From positions 1,426,001 to 1,490,000 of the forward strand of contig NZ_RKHJ01000001.1 in NCBI RefSeq assembly GCF_003752465.1: a stretch of 64,000 bases of DNA, given 5' to 3'. The stretch is from Agrococcus jenensis. GTDB lineage: Bacteria; Actinomycetota; Actinomycetes; Actinomycetales; Microbacteriaceae. Position numbers and translations under genes: made by a program. Numbering within the stretch: the first letter of the stretch is position 1; each line of letters opens with the position of its first letter. The notes beneath the pieces were generated by a model. It saw nothing but the letters and a program-made list of their open reading frames with translations. It was not told the origin of the DNA and made no database searches. Shown piece by piece: positions 36,109-44,359 of the stretch.

Positions 36109-36906
36109 GTGAGCGACCAGTTCCCACCGGCCGACGGCCGATTCCGTCGACCCGACCAGGAGGGTGCCGCCGGCGACTCCGCCGACAGCGCCCAGCCCGC
36201 CGCCGACTTCGGCCAGCAGGCCCAGCCGTCGCCGTCGTTCGGCCAGGCACCCGACGCGGGCCAGCCCGCCCCGTCCTACGGTCAGGCCCCGACCTACGGC
36301 CAGGCGCCGTCGTACGGCCAGGCGCCGTCGCAGGACGCGCAGGGCTTCGGCTCGAGCGCTCCCGCCTACGGCCAGCAGCAGGCCCAGCAGCCGTCCTACG
36401 GCCAGGCCTCGACGCCCGACCAGGGCTACGGCCAGCAGCCGTCGTACGGCCAGGCGTCGACGCCCGACCAGGGCTACGGTCAGCAGCCTGCCTACGGCCA
36501 GGGCTACGCCCAGCCGTCGGCGCCCGCCGAGCAGGGCTACGGCCAGCAGCCGTACGGCCAGCAGCCCGCCTACGGGCAGCAGACCGGCTACAGCGACCCC
36601 GCGGCCGGCTACGGCCAGCAGGGCTTCGCCCAGCCGGGCCAGAAGAAGCTCAAGGGCATCACGATCGCCGCGCTCATCGTGTCGGGCCTCAGCCTCATCG
36701 GTGCCTTCATGAGCGGCATCGGCCTGCTCGGCGGCATCGTCGGCGCGATCCTCGGCTTCGTCGCCATGAAGAAGAACCCCGAGGCGAAGCCGTGGCCGCT
36801 CATCGCGGCGCTCGCCGGCGTCGTCGCGACCGTGATCTCGATCGTCGTGATCGTGATCCTGCTCGTGAGCTGGATCCCGTACCTCATCGCGATCGGGCAG
36901 ATGTAG
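36109..36906 (+). CDS. Membrane protein with YGQ-rich disordered N terminus
   Basis: The 265-residue product has residues 1 to about 178 composed mainly of Gln, Gly, Tyr, Pro, Ser and Ala, with 13 YGQ tripeptides. The unit [16 protein letters not shown] occurs twice in tandem. Three helices follow ([20 protein letters not shown], a Gly-rich helix, and [20 protein letters not shown]). The tail part resembles DUF4190-type proteins. The start is a GTG after AAGGAGG. Its function is unknown; the head would be cytosolic if the topology matches its neighbour. Confidence 0.75.
   Translation: MSDQFPPADGRFRRPDQEGAAGDSADSAQPAADFGQQAQPSPSFGQAPDAGQPAPSYGQAPTYGQAPSYGQAPSQDAQGFGSSAPAYGQQQAQQPSYGQASTPDQGYGQQPSYGQASTPDQGYGQQPAYGQGYAQPSAPAEQGYGQQPYGQQPAYGQQTGYSDPAAGYGQQGFAQPGQKKLKGITIAALIVSGLSLIGAFMSGIGLLGGIVGAILGFVAMKKNPEAKPWPLIAALAGVVATVISIVVIVILLVSWIPYLIAIGQM
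36391..36486 (+). repeat. 48-bp tandem duplication in the YGQ-rich gene
   Basis: 36391-36438 and 36439-36486 differ at three positions, all in third codon positions. This recent in-frame duplication shows how the repeat head grows. Confidence 0.8.
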
Positions 36907-36919
36907 CAGCCCTCGCACG

Positions 36920-36959
36920 ACGACGGAGCCCGCGGCCGAACGGTCGCGGGCTCCGTCGT
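36920..36959. terminator. Bidirectional terminator
   Basis: A perfect 15-bp stem (36920-36934 with 36945-36959) with a 10-base loop, set between the converging YGQ-rich gene and the methyltransferase gene. Confidence 0.8.
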
Positions 36960-36987
36960 GCTCAGGGGGTCGCGGGTGTCATGGGGG

Positions 36988-38154
36988 TCATGGGCGATCG
37001 GCCAGGATCGCCCGATGCCGCCCGCCGACGCGCGTCGCGATGAGCGTGGCCCTGCTGTCGCCCTTGAGCTTGAGCCGCTTGCGCAGCGCGGCCGGGTCGA
37101 CGTCGGCGCCCCGCTTCTTGATCTCGAGGTCGCCGATGCCGAGCTCGCGCAGCCGCTGCGCGATGCGCCGCTCGTCGAGGGGGAGCGTCTCGCGCACGCG
37201 GAACGCCTGCGCGAGCGGGGTCGCGACGTGGCGGTCGGCCGAGAGGTAGGCGATGCCGTCGCTCACCCCGGTCGCGCCCAGGCGGTCGGCGAGCGCGCCG
37301 ATGAGCTCCGCGCGGATCACCGCGCCGGCGGGCTCGTAGAGCCACTCGCCGAGCTCGCCCGGCTCAGGATGGCTCGCCTCACCGGTCAGCTCCTCCGCGC
37401 CCTCGTCGCTCAGCACGAGCGCGCTGCGGGCGACGCCGGGGCGCGCGAGCGCCCCGGTCCACACGACCGCCTCGACCGTCTCGAGGCCGTCCGTGACCCA
37501 CTGGTGCTCGGCATCCGCCGGCAGCAGCGCGCGATCGATGCCGGGCGCGAGCTTGACCCCGGTCGGCTGCGCGGCCGCGCGGGCGAAGACGGCGTCGAGG
37601 GCGGGCGACCAGTCCGCGGGGTCGTTGAGCCGGCGTGCGCCGTCGCGACGGGCGGGGTCGAACCACAGCGCCTCCGCGTCGACCGGCGTCTCGAGCGCGT
37701 CGCCGTGGAGCACGGTCGCGTGCCACGCGGCGAGGTTGAACGCGGCGATCGCGGCGGTCGCCTCGTCGCGCTCGACGGCGGTGACCTCGAGGCCGAGCGT
37801 CGCGAAGGCGAGCGCGTCGGCGCCGATCCCGCAGCCCAGGTCGGCGACCGAGACGATGCCCGCGCGGCGCATCCTGCCGGCGTGGTGGGCGGCGACGCGG
37901 AGCCGCGTCGCCTGCTCGAGCCCGGCCTCCGTGAAGAGCATCCCGGCAGCGAACTCGCCGAACTTCGCCCGCGCGCGGCGGCGGAGCCGCGCCTGCGACA
38001 GCACCGCGGCGACGAGCGCCGGCGCGTGGCCGTCGGCGCGCAGCCGCGACACCTCCCGGACGACGTCGGAGCGGTCGTCGAGCTGCGCCTCCGCACGCTC
38101 GAGCAGCGCGAGGCCGTCCTTCGACAGCAGCAGTCGCAGCTCCTCGGCGTCCAT
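36988..38154 (-). CDS. Class I SAM-dependent methyltransferase with THUMP-like domain
   Basis: The 388-residue protein has a helical N-terminal part (about 1-95), a SAM-binding motif VADLGCGIGADALAFA near residue 105, and an acidic post-motif TAVERDEATAA. FDPARRDGARR takes the place of the usual NPPY-type motif. The last 70 residues (LGIGDLEIKKRGADVDPAAL and RKRLKLKG) are the THUMP-like domain of this actinobacterial family. The target is likely RNA, by analogy; it is not proven. The ATG at 38154 is preceded by GGATGGAG. Confidence 0.85.
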   Translation of the reverse strand: MDAEELRLLLSKDGLALLERAEAQLDDRSDVVREVSRLRADGHAPALVAAVLSQARLRRRARAKFGEFAAGMLFTEAGLEQATRLRVAAHHAGRMRRAGIVSVADLGCGIGADALAFATLGLEVTAVERDEATAAIAAFNLAAWHATVLHGDALETPVDAEALWFDPARRDGARRLNDPADWSPALDAVFARAAAQPTGVKLAPGIDRALLPADAEHQWVTDGLETVEAVVWTGALARPGVARSALVLSDEGAEELTGEASHPEPGELGEWLYEPAGAVIRAELIGALADRLGATGVSDGIAYLSADRHVATPLAQAFRVRETLPLDERRIAQRLRELGIGDLEIKKRGADVDPAALRKRLKLKGDSRATLIATRVGGRHRAILADRP

Positions 38155-38216
38155 CGCTCCATCCAAGCACCGGCGCGGCGCGGCGCCGGTCGCGAGGGTG
38201 CCTGACGGCCGGATCG

Positions 38217-38243
38217 CTGGCACTCATGTTGACCGAGTGCCAG
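38217..38243 (+). promoter_or_regulatory. CIRCE operator (HrcA site)
   Basis: CTGGCACTC (38217-38225) and GAGTGCCAG (38235-38243) form a perfect 9-bp inverted repeat around 9 bases. This matches CIRCE (TTAGCACTC-N9-GAGTGCTAA) in its core. It covers the -35 box of groES, so HrcA binding would block transcription. Confidence 0.88.
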
Positions 38244-38258
38244 CCGACCGCCTAGGCT
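38229..38258 (+). promoter_or_regulatory. groES promoter
   Basis: TTGACC (38229-38234) and TAGGCT (38253-38258) are 18 bp apart. The -35 lies in the spacer of the CIRCE element. Confidence 0.75.
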
Positions 38259-38316
38259 TGCTCTGGCGTCCGGCCCGTCCGGACGCGCCCCAGAGTCTGA
38301 CAAGAAAGAGGCAACC

Positions 38317-38613
38317 GTGTCGGTTTCCATCAAGCCGCTCGAGGACCGCATCGTCATCAAGCAGGTCGAGGCAGAGACGACGACCGCGAGCGGTCTCGTC
38401 ATCCCTGACACCGCCAAGGAGAAGCCCCAGGAGGGCGAGGTCGTGGCAGTGGGCCCCGGTCGCATCGACGACAACGGCAACCGCGTTCCGATCGACGTCG
38501 CCGTCGGCGACAAGGTGCTGTACTCCAAGTACGGCGGCACCGAGGTGAAGTTCGGCGCCGACGAGTACCTCGTGCTCTCGGCTCGCGACGTGCTCGCCAT
38601 CGTCGAGCGCTGA
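38317..38613 (+). CDS. groES: Co-chaperonin GroES
   Basis: The 98-residue protein starts [19 protein letters not shown] and has the mobile-loop region [20 protein letters not shown] and the end [16 protein letters not shown]. It caps the GroEL ring during folding. It starts at GTG 38317. A strong terminator follows and no groEL is adjacent, so groES is transcribed alone from a CIRCE-controlled promoter. Confidence 0.96.
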   Translation: MSVSIKPLEDRIVIKQVEAETTTASGLVIPDTAKEKPQEGEVVAVGPGRIDDNGNRVPIDVAVGDKVLYSKYGGTEVKFGADEYLVLSARDVLAIVER

Positions 38614-38631
38614 CCCAGCGACGATCCCGTC

Positions 38632-38659
38632 GGCGGCGCCCCCTCGAGGGGGCGCCGCC
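38632..38659 (+). terminator. groES terminator
   Basis: A perfect 12-bp GC-rich stem (38632-38643 with 38648-38659) with a TCGA loop, followed by TTCGCCGTTCC. Confidence 0.85.
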
Positions 38660-38680
38660 TTCGCCGTTCCAGGAGGAGCG

Positions 38681-39595
38681 ATGAGCGAGCCGCGCACGAC
38701 CACCGGACTCTGGTACGCGATCTTCGCGTACACGTTCTGGGGCGTCGTCCCGATCTACCTGCAGCTCACCCGCGGCATCGACGGCTTCGAGCTCATCGGC
38801 TGGCGCGTGATCGCGTCGGTCGTGGTGGCCTTCGCGCTCGTCGCGGCGACGCGCGGCTGGGGGCGCCTCGCCGCCGTGCTGCGCAGCCGCCGCGACACCG
38901 GGTCGCTCGTGCTCGCCGGCTTCGCGGTGCTCGTGAACTGGACCGCGTTCTTCCTCGGCGTGCTCTCGGACCGCGTGCTCGAGACGAGCCTCGGCTACTT
39001 CCTCAACCCGCTCGTGAGCGTCGTGCTGGCCGTGCTCTTCCTCGGGGAGCGGCTCCGGCCGGTGCAGTGGGTCGCCGTGGGCCTCGGGGCGCTCGGCGTG
39101 CTCGTGATGGTGATCGGCTACGGCGAGGTGCCCTGGATCGGGCTCACCGTCGCGGTGTCGTTCGGCATCTACGGCCTCATCAAGAAGCGCGTCGGCGGCT
39201 CGGTGGATGCGCTCTCGGGCTTCACGATCGAGACGGTCGCGGCGCTCCCCGCGTCGCTCGTCATGATGGGCGTCGCGATCGCCGCCAACGGGCTCACGGT
39301 GGGCGCGAACGGTGCCGCCGGCATCTGGGGCACCGCGCTGCTCGGCCTCGTCACGGCCATCCCGCTGCTCGCCTTCGCGTCGGCCGCCCGCCGCATCTCC
39401 CTCACGGCCCTGGCGTTCACCCAGTACCTCGCGCCGATCATCTCGTTCCTGTTCGGCGCGTTCGTGATGCTCGAGCCGATGCCGCTCGAGCGCTGGATCG
39501 GCTTCGCGCTCGTCTGGGCGTCGCTCGTGCTGGTGTCGACGGACCTGCTCGGCCGACACATCCGCGGGCACCGCGCGAGGCCGCGCGCCGCCTGA
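38681..39595 (+). CDS. rarD: EamA-family transporter RarD
   Basis: The 304-residue protein has ten membrane helices. WYAIFAYTFWGVVPIYLQL and ELIGWRVIASVVVAF are the RarD start motifs; ETSLGYFLNPLVSVVLAVLF marks the end of repeat one. RarD proteins are linked to chloramphenicol tolerance in some bacteria, but natural substrates are unknown. CCAGGAGGAG is directly before the ATG. It is convergent with the AI-2E family gene. Confidence 0.9.
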   Translation: MSEPRTTTGLWYAIFAYTFWGVVPIYLQLTRGIDGFELIGWRVIASVVVAFALVAATRGWGRLAAVLRSRRDTGSLVLAGFAVLVNWTAFFLGVLSDRVLETSLGYFLNPLVSVVLAVLFLGERLRPVQWVAVGLGALGVLVMVIGYGEVPWIGLTVAVSFGIYGLIKKRVGGSVDALSGFTIETVAALPASLVMMGVAIAANGLTVGANGAAGIWGTALLGLVTAIPLLAFASAARRISLTALAFTQYLAPIISFLFGAFVMLEPMPLERWIGFALVWASLVLVSTDLLGRHIRGHRARPRAA

Positions 39596-39612
39596 CGCGT
39601 CCGCGCAGCGCT

Positions 39613-39684
39613 GGGGCGACGCGGCCTCCGGCCGCTCGGGCTACGCGGCCTCCGGCCGCTGGGGCTACGCGACCTCCGGCCGCT
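39613..39684. repeat. Three tandem 24-bp repeats at the 3' end of the AI-2E gene
   Basis: Units 39613-39636, 39637-39660 and 39661-39684 share GGCNACGCGRCCTCCGGCC, followed by GCT, and each contains a small hairpin (GCGGCC-TCC-GGCCGC in units 1 and 2). The third unit contains the last codons and the stop of the AI-2E family gene on the minus strand. The hairpin style resembles the REP-like element at 16470. Confidence 0.8.
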
Positions 39685-40801
39685 TCTGGCGGAACATGCG
39701 CGCCGGCCACTCGTCGCCGTCCCAGACCTGCACGATGCCCCACGCGACGGCCGCGATAGGCACCGACAGCACCGCGCCGACGATGCCGCCGAGCACGGTG
39801 CCGATCGTGAGCGCGATGAGGATCACGAGCGCGTGCAGCCGCAGCGACCTGCCCATCACGACGGGCTGCAGGAAGTTGCCCTCGAGCTGGTTGACGACCA
39901 CGACCGCGCCCAGCACGACGAGCGCGACCACCGGGCCGTTGGCGACGAGCGCGACGAGCGTGGCGAGCGCGCCGGCGATCGTCGCGCCCACGAGCGGCAC
40001 GAAGGCCAGCAGGAAGACGAGCACCGCGAGCGGCAGCGCGAGCGGCACCTGCGCGATGGCGAGCACGACGCCGATGCCGATGGCGTCCACGGCCGCGACG
40101 ACCGCGGTGCCGCGCACGTAGCCGCCGAGCGTCTCGACCGTCTTGGCGCCGATGCGCTTGCCGCGCGCGTACCGCTCGCCCTCGAAGGGGCGCAGCAGGA
40201 ACTCCCAGATGCGCGGGCCGTCCTTGAGGAAGAAGAAGAGCACGACCACCATGAGCGCGAAGCCGGTGAGGAAGTTCGCGGCGGCGGCGGCGCCGGCCGC
40301 GGCGCCGGAGCCGAACTGGGCGCTCGTCAGGAAGCCCACGACCGCCTCGCGCGCCTGCTGGATCTGCTCCGGGGTCGGCGCGAACGGCAGGGTCGAGACC
40401 CACTCCAGCACCCGGTCGATGCCGCCCGACGCGCGCTCCACGAGCTCGCCCGACTGCGAGCGCACCGCGTTCACGATCAGCCAGCCGACGCCGCTCAGCA
40501 CGGCGACGATCGCGACGAGCGAGATCGTGGTCGCGAGCCAGCTCGGCATGCCCCGACGACGCATCCAGCGCATCACCGGCGCGAAGGCCGATGCCAGGAT
40601 GAGGGCGATGGTCACGGGGATCGTCACGAGCGTCAGCTGGGTCATCGCGAAGACGATGCCCGTGATGGCCACCACCAGGATGATGCCCTGCAGCGCGCGG
40701 GTCGCGAAGCGGCCGAAGCTGTCGCCCCACACCGTCGGCGTCACGACCGGCACGGGCACGCGGGCGTCGCCGCTGGATTCCTTGTCGCCGAACAGTCCCA
40801 T
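39665..40801 (-). CDS. AI-2E family transporter
   Basis: The 378-residue protein has about eight membrane helices in the AI-2E/PerM arrangement: two near residues 35-95, a soluble segment (residues 100-150), then several helices including FALMVVVLFFFLKDGPRIWEF and LAFVPLVGATIAGALATLVA. Members export small signals or act as Na+/H+ antiporters. The start GLFGDKESSGDARVPVP follows GAGAGGGAG. Its final codons lie in a 24-bp tandem repeat. Confidence 0.87.
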   Translation of the reverse strand: MGLFGDKESSGDARVPVPVVTPTVWGDSFGRFATRALQGIILVVAITGIVFAMTQLTLVTIPVTIALILASAFAPVMRWMRRRGMPSWLATTISLVAIVAVLSGVGWLIVNAVRSQSGELVERASGGIDRVLEWVSTLPFAPTPEQIQQAREAVVGFLTSAQFGSGAAAGAAAAANFLTGFALMVVVLFFFLKDGPRIWEFLLRPFEGERYARGKRIGAKTVETLGGYVRGTAVVAAVDAIGIGVVLAIAQVPLALPLAVLVFLLAFVPLVGATIAGALATLVALVANGPVVALVVLGAVVVVNQLEGNFLQPVVMGRSLRLHALVILIALTIGTVLGGIVGAVLSVPIAAVAWGIVQVWDGDEWPARMFRQKRPEVA

Positions 40802-40936
40802 GGCTCCCTCTCGCAGTGGCGGCAACGCTAGCGCGGACCGCCTGGGCACCGCGCGAGCGCGCCTACTCCCGACCCTTGTGAGCAGGGCTCAAGAATCCCG
40901 CAGGACTCCGGAAGGTCGGGTCGTTCGCGCCAAGAC

Positions 40937-40954
40937 CGTTACCAGGACGTAACG
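40937..40954 (+). promoter_or_regulatory. GlnR-box-like palindrome upstream of livK
   Basis: CGTTAC (40937-40942) and GTAACG (40949-40954) are separated by 6 bases, which fits the GTnAC-N6-GnAAC form of the actinobacterial nitrogen regulator GlnR. It lies about 30 bases before a -10 box. Only one full box is seen. Confidence 0.4.
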
Positions 40955-40985
40955 CGGAACGGCCGTTTTCGGTCGGGGGCTCGCC

Positions 40986-40991
40986 TACTGT
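40986..40991 (+). promoter_or_regulatory. livK -10 box
   Basis: TACTGT fits a -10 element and would give a leader of about 45 bases. No convincing -35 box was found at the right distance. Confidence 0.45.
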
Positions 40992-41043
40992 TGTGCCAAC
41001 ACGCGTACCAGCGCGCGTCCTCCAGTAGGAATTTAGGAGCACA

Positions 41044-42330
41044 ATGCAGTCCTTCCTCCGCACCAAGGGGCAGCACCCCCGTCGTGCCGCGGCCCTCGGC
41101 GCCGCAACCGCCGGCGTCCTGCTGCTCGCAGCCTGCGCCGGTGGTGGCTCGCCCACCCCGTCCGGCTCGGCCGGCGGCTCGACCGGCCCCACCGAGGGCG
41201 GCGAGGTCGACACCTCGTTCGTCGTCGGCACGATCCTGCCCCAGACGGGCAACCTCGCGTACCTCGGCCCGCCCGAGTTCGCAGGCGTCGACCTGGCTGC
41301 CGCCGACCTCGAGGCCGCGGGCTTCGAGTTCGACGTCGACGTGCAGCACCGCGACTCCGGTGACACCACGACCGACATCGCCACCGCCTCGGCGGGCGAG
41401 CTCGTCTCGGCCGGTGCGGACGTCGTCATCGGCGCCGCCTCGTCGGGTGTGTCGTTCACGTTCGTCGACCAGCTGATCGACGCGCAGGTCGTGCAGATCT
41501 CGCCGGCCAACACGTCGCCCGACTTCTCCGACTACGAGGACGACGGCTTCTACTGGCGCACCGCTCCGTCGGACGTGCTGCAGGGCCGCGTGCTCGGCAA
41601 CCTCATGACGTCGGACGGCGCCGCGAACGTGGCGTTCATCACGATCAACGACCCGTACGGCACGGGCCTCGAGGAGAACGCTCGACTCGCTGTCGAGGCC
41701 GCCGGCGGCACCGTCACCGGCAGCGTCCTCTACAACCCGGGTGACACGAACTTCACGTCGCAGGTCGCCGAGATCATGGCGGGCCAGCCCGACGCGATCG
41801 GCATCCTCGCGTTCGCGGAGACGGCGCAGATCGTCCCCGAGCTCGTGACGCAGGGCTTCCCGGCCTCCGGCATGTACTTCGTCGACGGCAACCTGTCGAA
41901 CAGCTACAACTTCCCCGAGGGCACGCTCGACGGCGCGAAGGGCACGCTGCCCGGCAACCCGGCCGACGACACGTTCCGCGACCGCCTGCTCGAGCAGGAC
42001 CCGGACCTGCAGGACTTCTCCTACGGTCCCGAGTCGTACGACGCGGTCATCCTGGCTGCGCTCGCTGCGGCGACCGGTGGCAGCGCCGACCCCATCACCA
42101 TCCGCGACAACCTGCAGGCGGTCTCGACCGAGGGCACCGCGTGCACCGACGTGGCCGAGTGCCTGCAGCTCATCGCCGACGGCGAGGACGTCGACTACGA
42201 CGGCCCCTCCGGCCCGATCGAGTTCGACGAGAACGGCGACCCCACCGAGGCGTACATCGGCATCTACCAGTACGGTGCCGACAACCAGTACACCTTCCTG
42301 TCGTCGGAGTTCGGCTCGCTCAACGAGTGA
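41044..42330 (+). CDS. livK: Branched-chain amino acid ABC transporter substrate-binding lipoprotein
   Basis: The 428-residue protein has a lipoprotein signal ending in the lipobox LLLAACAGG, then a Gly/Ser/Thr linker. The two-lobed Peripla_BP_6 fold follows: SFVVGTILPQTGNLAYLGPP, IGAASSGVSFTF, TINDPYGTGLEENARLA and SYGPESYDAVILAALAAATG. It would hand substrate to LivHM on the outer face of the membrane. It is convergent with the livHMGF operon instead of leading it. The true substrate may be another amino acid or an amide. Confidence 0.9.
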   Translation: MQSFLRTKGQHPRRAAALGAATAGVLLLAACAGGGSPTPSGSAGGSTGPTEGGEVDTSFVVGTILPQTGNLAYLGPPEFAGVDLAAADLEAAGFEFDVDVQHRDSGDTTTDIATASAGELVSAGADVVIGAASSGVSFTFVDQLIDAQVVQISPANTSPDFSDYEDDGFYWRTAPSDVLQGRVLGNLMTSDGAANVAFITINDPYGTGLEENARLAVEAAGGTVTGSVLYNPGDTNFTSQVAEIMAGQPDAIGILAFAETAQIVPELVTQGFPASGMYFVDGNLSNSYNFPEGTLDGAKGTLPGNPADDTFRDRLLEQDPDLQDFSYGPESYDAVILAALAAATGGSADPITIRDNLQAVSTEGTACTDVAECLQLIADGEDVDYDGPSGPIEFDENGDPTEAYIGIYQYGADNQYTFLSSEFGSLNE

Positions 42331-42358
42331 CCCGGCAGCGCTGACGCAGCACAGCACG

Positions 42359-42386
42359 AGAGGGCCCCGCTCCGGCGGGGCCCTCT
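42359..42386 (+). terminator. livK terminator
   Basis: A perfect 12-bp stem (42359-42370 with 42375-42386) with a TCCG loop, followed by TCGC. Confidence 0.85.
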
Positions 42387-42535
42387 TCGCGTGCGCGGGA
42401 GCAGCGCACGACGCCCATGCCGAGCGCCAGGGCGGCGCGCGCGCCAGCCGCAGGTGGTGTCGGGCATCCAGGGCACGTGCGGAATCGCGCGGGGGAGCGG
42501 CGCGCAGCGCCCGGTGCGGTCCCGGAGGCACGAGA

Positions 42536-42563
42536 GAGGGGCTCCGCCGCAGCGGAGCCCCTC
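42536..42563 (-). terminator. livHMGF terminator
   Basis: A perfect 12-bp stem (42536-42547 with 42552-42563) around CGCA, 15 bases beyond the livF stop. The 150 bases between this and the livK terminator hold nothing that I recognise. Confidence 0.8.
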
Positions 42564-42578
42564 GTCGACGTGCTGGGA

Positions 42579-43379
42579 TCAGACGGCGGGATCGACCGTC
42601 GGGTGCGCCTCGGTCCTGGCCTTCTCCTCGACGTCGGTCGCGAGCGTGCCGAGGTAGAGCTGGATGACCTTCGGGTCGTTCAGCATCTCGCGGCCGGTGC
42701 CCGTGTAGGCGTCCTTGCCGTGGTCGAGCACGTAGGCGCGGTGGGCGATCTGCAGGCAGCGGCGCGCGTTCTGCTCGACCATCACGATGGTCACGCCGTG
42801 GCTGTTGATCTCCGCCACGCGCAGGAACGTCTCGTCCTGGCGCACCGGGCTGAGGCCGGCGCTCGGCTCGTCGAGCAGCAGCACCGCGGGGTCCATCATG
42901 AGCGCGCGGCCCATGGCGACCATCTGGCGCTCGCCGCCGGAGAGGCTGCCGGCGCGCTGGCGGCGCCGCTTCACGAGCTCCGGGAAGAGCCCGCCGACGA
43001 ACTCGAAGCGCTCCTTGAAGAGCTTGGGCTGCTGGAACAGGCCCATCTCGAGGTTCTCCTCGATCGTGAGTGAGGGGAACACGTTGTTGTTCTGCGGCAC
43101 CATGCCGACGCCCTTGCCGACGAGCTTGTCGGCCTTGAGCCCGGTGATGTCGTCGCCGTTGAGCAGCACGCTGCCCTCGCGGACGTTCACCTGGCCGAAG
43201 ACCGCCTTGAGCAGCGTCGACTTGCCGGCGCCGTTCGGGCCGATGATGCCGATCAGGTCGCCCTGGTTCGCGACGATCGAGCAGCCGTTGAGGATGTTGA
43301 CGCCCGGCAGGTAGCCCGCGACGAGCTCCTTCGTCTCGAGCACCGGGGTGGTCGCCGAGCTGGCTCCGGTCGTGGTCAT
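42579..43379 (-). CDS. livF: Branched-chain amino acid ABC transporter ATPase LivF
   Basis: The 266-residue ATPase has Walker A GPNGAGKST at residues 47-55, signature LSGGERQMVAMGRAL, and Walker B VLLLDEPSAGLSP; the VEQNARRCLQIAHRAYVLD tail is typical of LivF. It starts 4 bases inside livG. It is the last gene of the operon and is followed by a terminator. Confidence 0.94.
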   Translation of the reverse strand: MTTTGASSATTPVLETKELVAGYLPGVNILNGCSIVANQGDLIGIIGPNGAGKSTLLKAVFGQVNVREGSVLLNGDDITGLKADKLVGKGVGMVPQNNNVFPSLTIEENLEMGLFQQPKLFKERFEFVGGLFPELVKRRRQRAGSLSGGERQMVAMGRALMMDPAVLLLDEPSAGLSPVRQDETFLRVAEINSHGVTIVMVEQNARRCLQIAHRAYVLDHGKDAYTGTGREMLNDPKVIQLYLGTLATDVEEKARTEAHPTVDPAV

Positions 43380-44359
43380 CGCTGGCCCTCCTGGTGGGCG
43401 TCCGTCGTGGCGTCGCGCGACGCATCCGCCGTCGTCGAGGGCGCGTCGGGGTCGACGGGCACCTCGTCCTCGGCGGCCTCGTGGATCTCCGCCACCTGCT
43501 GGTTCGTCAGGGTGCCGAGGTCGGTGTCGTGGTGGGCGCCGAGGTACGCGTCGACGACCGCCTGGTTCTGCATGATCGTCTCGGGCGGGCCCTCGGCGAC
43601 GACCTTGCCCTCAGCCATGACGATCACCCAGTCGGAGATGTGGCGCACCATGTGCATGTCGTGCTCGACGAACAGCACGGTCATGCCGTCGTCCTTGAGG
43701 CCGCGCACGTGGTCGAGCAGCGACTGCGTGAGGGCCGGGTTGACGCCCGCCATCGGCTCGTCGAGCATGACGAGCGTCGGCTCGCTCATGAGCGCGCGCG
43801 CCATCTCGAGCAGCTTGCGCTGGCCGCCCGAGAGCGACGCCGCGTAGTCCTCGCGCTTCTCGTCGAGCTTGAAGCGCGCGAGCAGGTTGTCTGCCCGCTC
43901 GGTGTTGGCCTGCTCCTGCGCCTTCCACAGCGGCTTCACGAGCGCTGCGAACAGCCCCTCGCCGCGCTGGTCGCGCGCGCCGAGCAGCATGTTCTGCAGC
44001 ACCGTGAGGCGGCCGAGCGACTTCGTCAGCTGGAACGTGCGCACCATGCCGCGCCGCGCCACCTTGTGGCTGGGCACGTGCGCGAGCGACTGGCCCTCGA
44101 ACGACCAGCTGCCCTTGTTCGGGCGGTCGAAGCCGGTGAGCAGGTTGAAGAAGGTCGTCTTGCCGGCGCCGTTCGGGCCGATGAGGGCGGTGATCCTGCC
44201 GCGCGGGATCTCGACGTGCGCGACGTCGACGGCCGTGAGGCCGCCGAACTGCCGGATCACGCCATCCGCGATGACGATCGGGTCGACCTTCTTGCAGCCC
44301 GGGCCGACGGGTCCGTCGACGAGCGGGTGCGTGACCGGGGGCGTGGTCGTGTCAGACAT
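43376..44359 (-). CDS. livG: Branched-chain amino acid ABC transporter ATPase LivG
   Basis: The 327-residue ATPase has Walker A GPNGAGKTT, the LivG marker GMVRTFQLTKSLGRLTVLQN, signature LSGGQRKLLEMARAL and Walker B VMLDEPMAGVNP, then VEHDMHMVRHISDWVIVM. It carries an extra N-terminal stretch of about 25 residues and an acidic C-terminal tail of about 45 residues. It overlaps livM by 8 bases and livF by 4. Confidence 0.93.
   Translation of the reverse strand: MSDTTTPPVTHPLVDGPVGPGCKKVDPIVIADGVIRQFGGLTAVDVAHVEIPRGRITALIGPNGAGKTTFFNLLTGFDRPNKGSWSFEGQSLAHVPSHKVARRGMVRTFQLTKSLGRLTVLQNMLLGARDQRGEGLFAALVKPLWKAQEQANTERADNLLARFKLDEKREDYAASLSGGQRKLLEMARALMSEPTLVMLDEPMAGVNPALTQSLLDHVRGLKDDGMTVLFVEHDMHMVRHISDWVIVMAEGKVVAEGPPETIMQNQAVVDAYLGAHHDTDLGTLTNQQVAEIHEAAEDEVPVDPDAPSTTADASRDATTDAHQEGQR

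Noticed and set aside
42387..42535. Small RNA or gene between the two liv terminators
   Set aside because: No promoter, open frame with a ribosome site, or distinct structure could be supported.
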